Notes: generated by a model not told the origin, from the letters alone. A DNA stretch of 38,374 nt from Lacihabitans soyangensis (GCF_024343775.1 NZ_RJUF01000031.1:1-38374); one strand, 5' to 3'. Counted from the first letter of the stretch, positions 1 to 8,821 are shown. A program made the numbers and translations.

Positions 1-1005
1 ATTGTAAAATACCACGTGTAAAAACTGTTGAGAATAAGGTTGAACAAGTCTCAGTACCGTGGGCACGGGAAGGTAGTGGTTTTACACTTCTGTTTGAGGC
101 ATTTAGTATGTTGTTAATAGAGCAAGAAATGCCAGTCAACAAGGTAGGCAAAGTGATTGGAGTTTACCCCAATCGCATCTGGAATATCTTTAATTATTGG
201 CTTGGAATTGCTTATTGTGGTGCAGATCATAGTGATATTTCAACATTGGGAATAGACGAGACAAGTTCTAAAAAGGGGCATGATTATATAACCGTTGCGG
301 TGGATATGAAAACTTCAAGGGTAGTACATGCAACTGAGGGCAAGGGAGCAGACACCATTACGAAAATAGCTGATTATCTGGAAACTAAAGGTACCCAGAG
401 ACAGAATATCAAGCAAGTTTGTATAGACTTATCACCCTCTTTTATCAGTGGTGTGGAGTCAGAATTTTCAAATGCTCAAATAGTATTTGATAGGTATCAT
501 GTCAAAGCACTCTTGAATAAAAGTATGGACGACTTAAGAAAACAAGAACTAAAGAATCACCTAATGCTAAAAGGGCAAAAGTATTTGTTTCTCAAAAATG
601 ACAAAAACATGACGGCTTCTCAAAAAACACAGAGAGATATGTCACTAGAGGCATTACCCAGATTAGGTGCGGCTTATCGTTTAAAAATACTATTTGACGA
701 CTTTTGGTCTATTAAATCGCCTCAAGAAGCTCAAGGGTTTTTAGCCTATTGGTGTGATATGGTAAAAGAGGCAATGATACCTCAATTTGAGAAATTTGCA
801 GACACCGTAATCAAACATTGGAAAGGAATTACAAACTATTCTAAATACCATATTTCAAACGGAATTTTAGAAGGTATTAATAGTAAAATCCAATTGGCTA
901 AAGCTAGGGCTCGTGGATACAGAAATAAAAACAATTTTATCAGTATGATTTACTTCATTGCTGCTAAACTCAAATTCAAGTACCCACTCTATTCAGCATA
1001 GAGCC
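1..1005 (+). mobile_element. ISL3-family insertion sequence, right part only
   Basis: The transposase reading frame enters from the left window edge. Just past its stop the sequence reads TAGAGCC, ending near 1005. ISL3 elements typically end in a GGCTCTT-type inverted repeat, so AGAGCC fits the outer end of the right repeat, with the transposase stop codon inside the repeat. The left end and the 8-bp target duplication lie outside the window, so the boundary is inferred. Confidence 0.6.
3..1001 (+). CDS. ISL3 family transposase, 5' end outside window
   Basis: DDE transposase that moves the surrounding insertion sequence. The frame is open from base 3, upstream of the ATG at 108, and the extra residues (VPWAREGSGFTLLFEA) are the conserved region that precedes the catalytic domain in ISL3 transposases. 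The true start is therefore left of the window and the ATG at 108 is internal. Catalytic acidic residues are recognisable in order: GIDETS (first Asp), CIDLSPSF (second Asp) and ILEGINSKIQ (Glu, close to the C-terminus as in ISL3). The C-terminal half is intact and ends at a stop inside the putative terminal repeat, so no decay is seen in the visible part. Confidence 0.9.
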   Translation, partial: CKIPRVKTVENKVEQVSVPWAREGSGFTLLFEAFSMLLIEQEMPVNKVGKVIGVYPNRIWNIFNYWLGIAYCGADHSDISTLGIDETSSKKGHDYITVAVDMKTSRVVHATEGKGADTITKIADYLETKGTQRQNIKQVCIDLSPSFISGVESEFSNAQIVFDRYHVKALLNKSMDDLRKQELKNHLMLKGQKYLFLKNDKNMTASQKTQRDMSLEALPRLGAAYRLKILFDDFWSIKSPQEAQGFLAYWCDMVKEAMIPQFEKFADTVIKHWKGITNYSKYHISNGILEGINSKIQLAKARARGYRNKNNFISMIYFIAAKLKFKYPLYSA

Positions 1006-1491
1006 ATTATTCACCGCATTTACAAATCATTCGGTGCAATTTTTGCGGTGTATAGGGTGGTTATTTGCCGCTTTGGTGGATATTTAATTATTAAGTTCAC
1101 ATTACATAGAATTTAAGAATGGCAGATCAGGAAATATGCCTGAAGGGCATAAATATGAATAGCCCCGATTGGAAATCGGGGAGAATAAGTGTCGGAGCGA
1201 TAACAAAAGACCCTGAAGGGGTCTAACGATTTCATTTTTCATAACCCCGAATTGTTAAACCCTTTCAGGGTTTCTACCTTCTATTCTACCAAAAACCGTA
1301 GGTTGCACCTACGGCTATTCACGTTTAAGCCTTTCAGGCTTTTCTTAAGAAGCTGATTTTCGTTGTGGCCAAAAAACAATGTTCTTCGAACGGCTTTGAC
1401 TTTAAAATGTTCAGACTTATTTTAATTCAAGATTATAGAATTTCAGAAAATTTAAATTTCTAGATATCAAGGCCTTCTTGTCCAAAAAACC
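1006..1491. other. Intergenic region without genes, rich in palindromes
   Basis: No coding frame is supported between the insertion sequence and the stop of the GH28 gene. The central part holds six short palindromes (separate repeat entry). The remainder is AT-rich and featureless to me. Confidence 0.6.
1136..1341. repeat. Cluster of six REP-like palindromes
   Basis: Six hairpins occur in about 200 bp: 1136-1150 (atgcc/ggcat), 1163-1181 (ccccgatt/aatcgggg), 1208-1224 (agaccc/gggtct), 1257-1273 (aaaccc/gggttt), 1296-1314 (ccgtaggt/acctacgg) and 1327-1341 (aagcc/ggctt). Four share the core CC-TGAAR-GG when read on one strand, and all arms are perfect. The design resembles the REP/RAYT-type palindromes common between Bacteroidota genes. 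No RAYT transposase is in the window. Confidence 0.75.
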
Positions 1492-2802
1492 TCACCTCAC
1501 CCTCTCCCCATTCACCAACACATTTTTCAAAGAAAACCCTTTAACAATACTTTTGTCTATTTTCGCATTTTGGGTTTTGATGATTAGATTTTTGAAGGCG
1601 AACTTGGAGAGTTTGTCGTACTCCGTAATGGCTACGTCAAAGAATATATTGCAGTCCATGTCTATGTTTTTGAGGCTGATATGGTCGGAGTAGGATAGCG
1701 GCACATCTTTGCGTCCTTTGAGGTCGAAAAACTGCGTCCAAGGTTTTACATATATCAGGCTGTGGGCTTTGCCTCTTACGTTTTCTACGCTTATGTACTC
1801 ATACATTTGTGGGGTATCGGGCCGCATTTTGAGCCAGAGAACACGCATGGCTTCGTTGACTGTGCAGTTTCGCATGATGATATTTTTATTGTGAATGGCC
1901 TCGCTGCCGCAAGTCAATGCCGCATGACAAAACCCAAACTCACAGTCTTCTATCAGGATATTGGCATTGCCGCCATTGTTGGGGTCGGTTGCGGCATAAG
2001 GACCTTTGCCGCCTTTCAGTGCTATGGCATCGTCGTTTACTGCCATATAGCAGCCCTTTATCAGTACATTGGTGCAGGCGTCAAGGTCTATGGCGTCGGT
2101 ACTTGGAGCTTTTATGGGTTCATGGGGCGAAAATATGTGCAAATCCAAGATTTTGACATTCGTGCATTTGTAATAATGGCTCGTCCAAAAGCCCGAGTTA
2201 TGAAGTTTTACGTCTTGCACTTGCACGTTGTTGCTATTCCAAACAAATACGAGTCGAGGCCTAGAGACTTCGAGATTGGTACAGTTGGGGTTTTCTTTGC
2301 GTCGCTGCCAAAATGCCTTCCAGTAGTTGAGTCCGTTGCCATCAATGGTACCTTTTCCCGAAATCGTGAAGCCATCCACACCATAAACATTTACCAAAGC
2401 CGGGAAATAATCGATGCTTTGCCCTTCCATCCTTGAGGGCATTATGGGATAATCATTTATATTATCTGAGCCTTTCAGTTTTGCATTTTCAGACACGTAA
2501 AGATGCGTCTTTGGCTTAAAAAATAAAGCTCCAGAAAGAAAAGTACCTGTTGGAATTACCACCACACCACCCGTTTCAGCAGCTTTATTTATGACGGCTT
2601 GTAAAGCGGCGGTTTGCACCAAAGTGCTGTCATTTTTCACCCCATGTTCAGTGATTATATACTGTTGTCTAAGGTTTTCGAGTTTTGTTTTGGTGAAATC
2701 GCTAAACCAAGGTGACATTTTTGAGCCATCTGGAAATCGGTTTTTTTGAGCATTTGCACCAAAAAACAGTACTGCAAAGATTAGCGTAAGGATGTTTTTC
2801 AT
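1492..2802 (-). CDS. Glycoside hydrolase family 28 (polygalacturonase / rhamnogalacturonase-like), secreted
   Basis: Likely hydrolyses galacturonan or rhamnogalacturonan backbones outside the cytoplasm. An N-terminal signal peptide (residues 1-18, ending GANAQ) precedes a right-handed beta-helix. GH28 catalytic motifs are present in modified form: STDAID (Asp236, equivalent to NTDGID), NDD (Asp257/Asp258), FCHA (His293, where GHG is usual) and VLWLKMRPD (Lys325, equivalent to RIK). At 436 residues it is a normal length for bacterial GH28. It is divergent from the Ldh2-type dehydrogenase across a 190-bp spacer and lies upstream of other pectin genes, which supports a pectinolytic role. The altered GHG motif means the exact substrate is uncertain. 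Confidence 0.85.
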   Translation of the reverse strand: MKNILTLIFAVLFFGANAQKNRFPDGSKMSPWFSDFTKTKLENLRQQYIITEHGVKNDSTLVQTAALQAVINKAAETGGVVVIPTGTFLSGALFFKPKTHLYVSENAKLKGSDNINDYPIMPSRMEGQSIDYFPALVNVYGVDGFTISGKGTIDGNGLNYWKAFWQRRKENPNCTNLEVSRPRLVFVWNSNNVQVQDVKLHNSGFWTSHYYKCTNVKILDLHIFSPHEPIKAPSTDAIDLDACTNVLIKGCYMAVNDDAIALKGGKGPYAATDPNNGGNANILIEDCEFGFCHAALTCGSEAIHNKNIIMRNCTVNEAMRVLWLKMRPDTPQMYEYISVENVRGKAHSLIYVKPWTQFFDLKGRKDVPLSYSDHISLKNIDMDCNIFFDVAITEYDKLSKFAFKNLIIKTQNAKIDKSIVKGFSLKNVLVNGERVR

Positions 2803-2866
2803 TTATAGAAATCAATTGTTATTCAAAAATACAAAATCTAAAGTGGTTGTGGTATCCTGCGGTTGA

Positions 2867-2885
2867 GGGTATGATTGAGAGGAAA
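2867..2885. promoter_or_regulatory. Weak candidate operator between GH28 and the Ldh2-type gene
   Basis: The string GGGTATGATTGAGAGGAAA resembles the stronger site near 13406 (GGGAACGATTGCAGGAAA) with mismatches and a one-base insertion. It lies in the divergent promoter region of two metabolic genes. Chance similarity is quite possible. Confidence 0.2.
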
Positions 2886-2992
2886 TTTATTTAACCGATT
2901 TAACATACTATGAGAACTGATATTCAGGAAACATGAGATAGATTTTTAAATCAAGACATAAATTTCAATCTTTGTTATTCTATTAAAACATT

Positions 2993-4009
2993 ATGCAAAA
3001 TACTAGCCCAAAATACACCGAGTTACTCCCTAAACTCATATCTGCCTTTCAATCCAAAGGCTTAGATTTTGAAAAAGCAGAATCTACTGCCAGAATATTG
3101 TTGGAGGGTGAGTTGCTCGGCCATACGACTCATGGCTTGGCTTTGGTAAAACCTTATTTGGATGAGTTGGAGTCAGGACAAATGGAAAAATCTGGTTCGT
3201 ACGAAGTGATAAATAAAACCAGCTCCTCAGAAACTTGGAATGGGAGATATTTGCCTGGAATTTGGCTGACAGAAAAAGCCATTGAAAAAGCCTCTGAAAT
3301 AGCCAAAAATGAGGGAATCGGAACGGTGGTGATTCAAAAATCTCATCATATTGCGTGCTTGGCGGCATTTTTAGAAAAAATAGCCAGACAAAACTTGATG
3401 GTTATCATAGCCTGCTCTGACCCTCGAAATAAAACAGTTGCTCCCTTTGGCGGAAAGATTCCTGTGTATTCACCTAACCCACTCGCTTTAGGCATTCCTA
3501 CCGAAAACGACCCCATAATGATAGATTTGAGCATGTCAACCACGGCTAATGCCGTTGTCAACCGTGCTGCCAAAAACAACGAAAAATTAGGAGGGGAATG
3601 GCTTTTAAAATCGGATGGAACTGCGACTAATGACCCACAAACCTTTTTTCAAAATCCCCCTTCGTCACTTTTACCTCTAGGAGGAATGGATTTGGGCTAT
3701 AAAGGATTTGCCTTGGGTATTATGATAGAAGCTATGACCAGTGCCTTGGGTGGCCATGGTCGTAGTGACAATCCCGAACGTTGGGGAGCATCGGTTTTTG
3801 TGCAAGTAATTGACCCGAGCAAATTTTCAGGAGAAAGTTACTTCTTGAAAGAGATGGAATTCTTCAAAAATCAATGTTTGGCTAGCACTCCGCTGAACAC
3901 CAAAAATCCGGTGAGAATGCCAGGTGAAAAAGGTTTAGAACGAAAAAAATGGAGTCTGGAGAATGGAATTAGAATCAGTGAAGAATTGGCAAATTTAATT
4001 TCAATTTAA
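2993..4009 (+). CDS. Ldh2/malate-lactate dehydrogenase family NAD(P)-dependent oxidoreductase
   Basis: Cytoplasmic 2-oxoacid reductase of the Ldh2 (MDH2/LDH2) family, the fold shared by YiaK, ureidoglycolate dehydrogenase and archaeal malate dehydrogenase. The N-terminal signature GHTTHGLALV (His44, His47) and the catalytic-region KSHHIA (His118/119) are visible, followed by the NPLALGIP and LGYKGFALGIMIEA stretches typical of the family. Length 338 is normal, with no signal peptide. Its position divergent from a GH28 enzyme, in a uronate/rhamnose region, suggests that it reduces a keto-sugar acid, for example a diketogulonate-type intermediate, but substrate cannot be read from sequence. Confidence 0.85.
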   Translation: MQNTSPKYTELLPKLISAFQSKGLDFEKAESTARILLEGELLGHTTHGLALVKPYLDELESGQMEKSGSYEVINKTSSSETWNGRYLPGIWLTEKAIEKASEIAKNEGIGTVVIQKSHHIACLAAFLEKIARQNLMVIIACSDPRNKTVAPFGGKIPVYSPNPLALGIPTENDPIMIDLSMSTTANAVVNRAAKNNEKLGGEWLLKSDGTATNDPQTFFQNPPSSLLPLGGMDLGYKGFALGIMIEAMTSALGGHGRSDNPERWGASVFVQVIDPSKFSGESYFLKEMEFFKNQCLASTPLNTKNPVRMPGEKGLERKKWSLENGIRISEELANLISI

Positions 4010-4150
4010 GTTTATGTAATTCGCAAAGTATTGGTTATTAGTTTGCTGTATGATTTGTGATAAGTTGAAATAGCCTTTTTGTACTTTTCTAATAGCCAAA
4101 GTTTAAGGGAAATTTAACTGGATTTTTAAACCTAAAAATTCGTGTAAACG

Positions 4151-4158
4151 TAATTTTG
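4151..4158 (+). promoter_or_regulatory. Candidate -7 box TAATTTTG
   Basis: A perfect match to the Bacteroidota TAnnTTTG -7 element lies 18 bases upstream of the ATG at 4177. No clear TTTG -33 element is found at the expected spacing. Confidence 0.35.
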
Positions 4159-4176
4159 GAAAAACAATCTGAAATT

Positions 4177-4635
4177 ATGAGACACTTAATTATTCTTTTT
4201 CTTCTTATAAGTTTTTCGGCGACTGCCCAGTATAAATATGCATTCGGAGCTAGGTTTGATGGAAGTCCGGGTATCACATTTAAAGTTAATAAAGGCAAAA
4301 AAGCTTCGTTAGAGGCACTTTTGAATAGTTTTGGCAATGGTGCCAAAGGAACTTTACTGGCCGAATGGCACCAAAAAGCCTTCTCAACTGGACAATGGAG
4401 ATGGTACTATGGTGTGGGTGGTCATGCTGGAGCGGCAAATCGTTACAGAAACCGTTATTATTATGACAATTATGTGCAAGTCGGTGCAGACGGAATTCTT
4501 GGACTTGAACACACTTTCTCCGAAATCCCTCTAAACCTCAGTGTAGATTGGAAACCCGAACTTAATTTCATCAACAATCCGGGTTTATATGTAACCAATG
4601 TAGGCTTTTCAGCAAGATTTGCTTTGAAAAAGTAA
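4177..4635 (+). CDS. Small exported protein, probable outer-membrane beta-barrel
   Basis: I chose the ATG at 4177 because it opens directly with a signal peptide (MRHLIILFLLISFSATAQ); the in-frame TTG at 4156 overlaps a promoter-like box and is unlikely. The mature part of about 134 residues alternates polar and hydrophobic residues with many Tyr/Gly (for example GVGGHAGAANRYRNRYYYDN), and ends with strand-like segments (NVGFSARFALKK). This resembles small Bacteroidota outer-membrane barrels. No enzymatic motif is seen. It sits convergent to a DUF3667 gene and seems unrelated to the sugar genes. Confidence 0.6.
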   Translation: MRHLIILFLLISFSATAQYKYAFGARFDGSPGITFKVNKGKKASLEALLNSFGNGAKGTLLAEWHQKAFSTGQWRWYYGVGGHAGAANRYRNRYYYDNYVQVGADGILGLEHTFSEIPLNLSVDWKPELNFINNPGLYVTNVGFSARFALKK

Positions 4636-4641
4636 TTGTTC

Positions 4642-5403
4642 TCATGACTTATGAAGGAAGTATTGCAGAATAATAAAAAATATCGCAACAATTAGTGGAA
4701 ATGAAATGGCAATCGTTAACAGGATTCGCAAAAAACGCTCAAACTTGGGTATTTCATTGAAAAACTGAAAAAGAGTCCAGTAAAAAAATAAATATCCTAG
4801 AACATCTGAAATTTTGGAAAATACAATAAAAAGGTGAGACTCTTTAAGAATAATTAAAACTGGAAGAAAAATTATTTTAATTAAAAGTCTCTGGGCACAA
4901 GCATATACGTTTAAAACTAAATGCTCGAAAAAATTGTAGTTTGCTTTCTTAAAAGCCCAAAAAGTACCTAACGCAAACACAGAGATTTGAATTAAAAACA
5001 AAACGATATAATGTTGGGCTACCCAATCTACGAGGGTATCAATTTTTGCAAGTAATAATTCAAATTCTACGCCAGAACCTGTTACTTTGATATTATTAGC
5101 TAGGACATTTAGATGGAAATAATGTGAAACTATACCAAATATCGCTGCTAAAATAATTATCATTGAGATTGGTTTAAAATGATTCACCATTTTACCTCCA
5201 ATGAATTCTCGAATGAAATGGCCAGGTCTCAGAAGAAGTGCCTTTGAAGTAAAAAGAATACCCTTGTCTACATGTAAAAAACCATGTTGAATTTCATGCC
5301 ATAAATAATGAGAATCGATTCGATGTAGATGAGCATTTTGACCACAATTTTTGCAAAAATTACCGTCTAAAGGTTCATTACAGTTTAGGCAGGTTTTAGT
5401 CAT
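4642..5403 (-). CDS. DUF3667 membrane protein with N-terminal zinc ribbon
   Basis: Function unknown. The N-terminus carries a four-cysteine zinc ribbon (CLNC at 5-8, CKNC at 17-20), then the conserved DUF3667 stretch SKALLLRPGHFIREFIGGK, and then several hydrophobic segments (about 78-95, 130-152, 175-215 and 228-250) consistent with a multi-pass inner-membrane protein. Length 253 is typical of the family in Bacteroidota. It starts with ATG and has no signal peptide, as expected for a cytoplasmic zinc ribbon. Its 3' end is only 6 bases from the convergent barrel gene. Confidence 0.8.
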   Translation of the reverse strand: MTKTCLNCNEPLDGNFCKNCGQNAHLHRIDSHYLWHEIQHGFLHVDKGILFTSKALLLRPGHFIREFIGGKMVNHFKPISMIIILAAIFGIVSHYFHLNVLANNIKVTGSGVEFELLLAKIDTLVDWVAQHYIVLFLIQISVFALGTFWAFKKANYNFFEHLVLNVYACAQRLLIKIIFLPVLIILKESHLFIVFSKISDVLGYLFFYWTLFQFFNEIPKFERFLRILLTIAISFPLIVAIFFIILQYFLHKS

Positions 5404-5552
5404 CTTTTATATATACAGCTTTCTTTCTGTTGTAATAATACCATGATTATTTGATATTTACACATTTTTCAAAGGCATAAATTATGTAAAAAATTAAAAT
5501 TTAAGGATATACTTTAAGTTGAGAGTGTTTAGTTACTTATCATTCGAGGAGT

Positions 5553-6902
5553 CTATTTCTTCAACTGCACCGAGCTGTCATTTATCTCAAACTTGTTGTT
5601 ATTCAGTAAATTAATGACTTCGGAGGCCGCAAATATAGTTGGTCCATAACCGTGAGCAGCAAATGGACTCACGGGTCTGTGGTAATAAAAAGCCGGATCA
5701 AAACCCATGCCCGTACCCACACAGGTACCTTCCACTTGGCCTTTTTCGTTTATTTTGGTAGAAACTGCATTCCAACCCAACATCACCATGGGCGAATAAG
5801 CCATTTTATCTATCCAGCCTTTATTGATGGCGTGGGCTATGCAGTAAGTATAAATAGCTGTAGCCGAAGTCTCCAAATAAGAATCTTCTTTGTCCAATAA
5901 CTGATGCCAAAAACCCGAGCCCGACTGATATTTGGCCAATCCCCTTATATGGTCCTTTAACATTTTAAGAATAATCGGCCTGCCAGGATGATTTTCTGGC
6001 AAAACGTCCAGAACTTCTATTTTAGTCAGTATAGCCCATCCATTTGCCCTTGCCCAATGAAACTGCGGATGCTCTGTCATACCCTGTATCCAACCGTGCA
6101 TATAAACGCCTTTCTCTTTGTTAAACATCTTGTTATGAAACAATTGAATTTGTTTAACTGCTTCGTCATAATATTTTTTATCACCATTGAATTTGCCCAT
6201 GTTGGCTAGTGTAGGAACACCCATAAACATGTCATCGAGCCAAAGTGCATCGGCTTGTGGTCGCATACGAGCCAAAGTTCCGTCTTTCAGACGATGCTCT
6301 TTTTTCATGATGTAATCGATGTGCGTATCTATCAAGAGCTTAGCATCTAGCTCATCGCCACCCATTTTGGTTTTTAAAATTGCGGTGCACATGGCCCCGC
6401 AATCGTCCAAAGCTTTGGGAGCTATGAGTCCTCTCAATGGTCCTGCAGTTGCCCAATCGGCATGTTCTTCCGAGGTCTTTTTGAAATACGGTGCTGCATT
6501 GGAGATGAATTTAAGCCTGTCTATAGAATACTTCTTATACTTATCGTCTCCAGTGGCTTTTGCGGCGGCCAACATAGCGGCATAGGTAACGCCCCACTCA
6601 TAACTCACAATTCTGTAATCTCCTTTTTTTAAGGCAGTTGTGGAGTTTATTTTCGATAAATCTGTGATTTCTTCACCAGTTTTGGTATCCACAAAAGCCG
6701 TGGGAGTTACGGTATTTAGGTATTCATAAATCCTGTTTAAGGAGGACTTTACATCTTCAACTTTCGGAATTCCGTATGGAACTGGATAGTCAGGTTGTAA
6801 CAAATGCAAAGGCGTGTTGCTGTCGTTGGCGTTGGTTACATTGCGTTGAGCAAATGCGTTTATGGTTAAAAATAAGGCTGCAATTAATAGTTTAATTTTC
6901 AT
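5553..6902 (-). CDS. GH88/GH105 unsaturated rhamnogalacturonyl hydrolase, exported
   Basis: Removes the 4,5-unsaturated galacturonyl residue left by pectate or rhamnogalacturonan lyases, by hydrating the double bond. Signal peptide 1-19 (AFAQ end) places it in the periplasm. The six-hairpin (alpha/alpha)6 barrel is indicated by LDDCGAM (Asp166/167), WLDDMFMGVP (Asp223/224, the usual catalytic region), HWARANGW (282-289) and the C-terminal YHRPVSPFAAHGYGPTIFAA typical of GH105. Length 449 includes an N-terminal extension. The neighbouring rhaM, on the same strand about 230 bp upstream, links it to rhamnogalacturonan use. Confidence 0.88.
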   Translation of the reverse strand: MKIKLLIAALFLTINAFAQRNVTNANDSNTPLHLLQPDYPVPYGIPKVEDVKSSLNRIYEYLNTVTPTAFVDTKTGEEITDLSKINSTTALKKGDYRIVSYEWGVTYAAMLAAAKATGDDKYKKYSIDRLKFISNAAPYFKKTSEEHADWATAGPLRGLIAPKALDDCGAMCTAILKTKMGGDELDAKLLIDTHIDYIMKKEHRLKDGTLARMRPQADALWLDDMFMGVPTLANMGKFNGDKKYYDEAVKQIQLFHNKMFNKEKGVYMHGWIQGMTEHPQFHWARANGWAILTKIEVLDVLPENHPGRPIILKMLKDHIRGLAKYQSGSGFWHQLLDKEDSYLETSATAIYTYCIAHAINKGWIDKMAYSPMVMLGWNAVSTKINEKGQVEGTCVGTGMGFDPAFYYHRPVSPFAAHGYGPTIFAASEVINLLNNNKFEINDSSVQLKK

Positions 6903-7129
6903 TTTTTATGGTTTTGAAAAATTGTTTTGTTGTTTATTTCGGAGTGACAAATGTTTGACCCTTTGTCCAATTCTATGGCTTTCACCCACGGTTATTCATC
7001 GGTCCGCCTTCGCGGTTTGACCTTTTCAGTGTTATGATTACTAAAGGTTTATTAAATCTTTCTTGATATGTTTTTCTTACTAATTGAATCTTGGAACTTA
7101 GACCTCAGAACCTAGTTCTCCGAACTCCA
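6903..7129. other. Spacer with remnants of palindromic repeats
   Basis: The 227 bp between rhaM and the GH105 gene contain a small hairpin at 7004-7015 (ccgc/gcgg) and an imperfect inverted repeat around 7092-7117 (gaactta / ctagttc). They look like degraded REP-type sequences; no gene is visible. Confidence 0.4.
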
Positions 7130-7447
7130 TCAAGCCATATAAAATACATCCTTCAAACTCACACTAATAGGTGAATTATCAGCATTTGTTTCCATGATAT
7201 CTGCCATATAAGCCCACCATTTTTTCATAATTTCCTTTTTAGGAAGTTCTTCCATTTGGGTTTCGTCTTCCACACTTAAAACTCCGAAAAGACTAAGTGT
7301 TTCTTCGTCTAAAAAAATGGAATAATCAGATATGCCATGTTGGTGAAGTAGGTCCACCAATTCTGGCCAAATCTCATCATGTCGTTTTTTATATTCCTCT
7401 ACTTTTCCCGGGAAAAGCTTCATTTTGAAAGCTAATTTTTTCATCAA
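7130..7447 (-). CDS. rhaM: L-rhamnose mutarotase
   Basis: Cytoplasmic enzyme that interconverts alpha and beta anomers of L-rhamnose before isomerisation. It is a clear RhaM/YiiL homologue: FKMKLFPGKVEEYKKRHDEIWPEL near the N-terminus, the FLDEETLSLFG strand, KWWAYMADIM and NADNSPISVSLKDVFYM at the C-terminus. The catalytic His in RRH-type context is residue 23 from the first ATG, or 22 if the second of the two adjacent ATGs (7444) is used, which matches the family numbering. Length 104-105 is normal. It is divergent from a GntR-type regulator across a spacer with a palindromic operator candidate. No rhaA/B/D genes are here. Confidence 0.92.
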   Translation of the reverse strand: MMKKLAFKMKLFPGKVEEYKKRHDEIWPELVDLLHQHGISDYSIFLDEETLSLFGVLSVEDETQMEELPKKEIMKKWWAYMADIMETNADNSPISVSLKDVFYMA

Positions 7448-7526
7448 GGCTGATTTAGGTAGGCAATTTAGTTGTATTTATTCATTATCCAAATCCTGCA
7501 ATTACAGGTTTAACAATGAAAATTTA

Positions 7527-7540
7527 CGGAATCGATTGCG
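7527..7540. promoter_or_regulatory. Candidate operator in rhaM / GntR divergent region
   Basis: CGGAATCGATTGCG is a 14-bp palindrome with one mismatched pair and a central CG, the form expected for LacI- or GntR-type dimers. It lies between rhaM and the regulator gene, and a similar core (GGAACGATTGC) occurs near 13406 upstream of the hydrolase-kdgF operon. The binding protein is inferred, most simply the adjacent regulator. Confidence 0.45.
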
Positions 7541-7615
7541 AAGAAAAGAGTGCAGGAGACCTACTCTCAAAAATATTGATTAATTTGTCAACGAGTTATA
7601 GAAAAATATCCCTAA

Positions 7616-8644
7616 ATGAAAAAATCGGATAATCTTAACAGGGTTTTATCAATCAACGAAAAAGACAAAACTCCTAAGTATAAGCAAATTGTGAATGCCA
7701 TCGTAAACGATATCGAACGCGGTTACTACAAGAAAAATGACCAGTTGATGTCTATTACCGAACTGAGCATCGAGCATTTGCTTTCGAGAGATACCGTGGA
7801 AAAGGCTTATCGAGAACTCAAAAGGCTCGGACACATAGAATCGGTACATGGTAAAGGGTATTTTGTAAAAGCAAGCCGAGAAAATAAAATGCGTGTGCTG
7901 CTGGTTATGAACAAAATGAGCTCGTACAAAAAGCTTATTTATTATGCTTTGCTAAAAGGTCTAGGAGAAAACAGCATAGTAGATTTGCAGATCCACAACT
8001 ATTCGGCAGATTCATTTGAAGACATTATTGATCGTAATTTAGGGAAATACAATTTTTATGTGGTAATGCCACATTTTCTTGAAAGCAAAGAAGTTTATTT
8101 GCCTATTTTGAATAAAATACCCAAATCTGAACTGCTTCTGCTTGATAAATATGTTCATGAATTCAAAGATGTACCGACAATTTATCAGGATTTTGAACAA
8201 GATATTTTTACGGCATTTGAAAAGAATTTAACCAAAATAAAAAAGTACAAGAAATTATATTTGGTATTTCCAGACGACAACAATTATCCTGCCGAAATAA
8301 TGAAAGGTTTCAGAACTTTCTGTGCTTACAATAACCTTTCAGCCAAGGTTTTTTCTTCTGCGGAATCGGCCCTCGAAAGCCACGAAAGCAATGTTTTGTA
8401 TGTGGTCATTGAGGAATATGATTTAGCAGATGTTATAAAATATTCAAAGAAAAATGAGCTTGTATTAGGTAGAGATATGGGCATTATTTCGTTTAACGAA
8501 ACCACGCTTAAAGAGGTTTTGGACATAACTGTAATCACTACCGACTTTGAAGCCATGGGTCGTAGAGCTGCTGAAGTGGTTTTGCAGAAGATTTTTGTGT
8601 CGGAGAAAAATCCATTTTATTTGATCAATAGAGGGTCGGCTTAG
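7616..8644 (+). CDS. GntR-type regulator with periplasmic-binding-like sensor domain
   Basis: Sugar-responsive transcription factor. Residues about 18-85 form a GntR winged helix: KYKQIVNAIVNDIERGYY, then LSRDTVEKAYRELKRLG and the wing IESVHGKGYFV. Residues about 90-342 resemble the LacI/periplasmic-binding fold (Peripla_BP_3-like): KMRVLLVMNKMSSYKKL, then GRDMGIISFNETTLKEVLDITVITTDFEAMGRRAAEVVL, which matches the family's cofactor-domain end. It is divergent from rhaM, so autoregulation and control of rhamnose or pectin genes is the simple inference; the ligand is unknown. Length 342 is normal for this fusion type. Confidence 0.85.
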   Translation: MKKSDNLNRVLSINEKDKTPKYKQIVNAIVNDIERGYYKKNDQLMSITELSIEHLLSRDTVEKAYRELKRLGHIESVHGKGYFVKASRENKMRVLLVMNKMSSYKKLIYYALLKGLGENSIVDLQIHNYSADSFEDIIDRNLGKYNFYVVMPHFLESKEVYLPILNKIPKSELLLLDKYVHEFKDVPTIYQDFEQDIFTAFEKNLTKIKKYKKLYLVFPDDNNYPAEIMKGFRTFCAYNNLSAKVFSSAESALESHESNVLYVVIEEYDLADVIKYSKKNELVLGRDMGIISFNETTLKEVLDITVITTDFEAMGRRAAEVVLQKIFVSEKNPFYLINRGSA

Positions 8645-8700
8645 TCGAGGTTTGGTTCTATCAAAAAAAGAATTCTTTTTATCGCACATCTGAAACCCAA

Positions 8701-8821
8701 TGGAACACGGATTTTTAGGATTTGACACGGATGCATATGGTTGAAATTACAAAAATACGCTTCTTACATGGATTCATAATATGTTTAAATCCGTGTCTCA
8801 TCAGTGTTAATCCGTGTTCCA
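8701..8821. repeat. Nested inverted-repeat element (ATCCGTGTTCCA type)
   Basis: Outer arms 8701-8712 and 8810-8821 are perfect 12-bp inverted repeats (tggaacacggat / atccgtgttcca). Inside them, 8724-8732 and 8789-8797 form a second perfect pair (gacacggat / atccgtgtc). It sits between the convergent 3' ends of the regulator and a GH105 gene, so it could also work as a bidirectional terminator. No coding capacity. Confidence 0.75.

Noticed and set aside
1762-2436. Plus-strand frame opposite GH28
   Set aside because: The minus strand encodes a GH28 protein with signal peptide and catalytic motifs; this is an antisense shadow.
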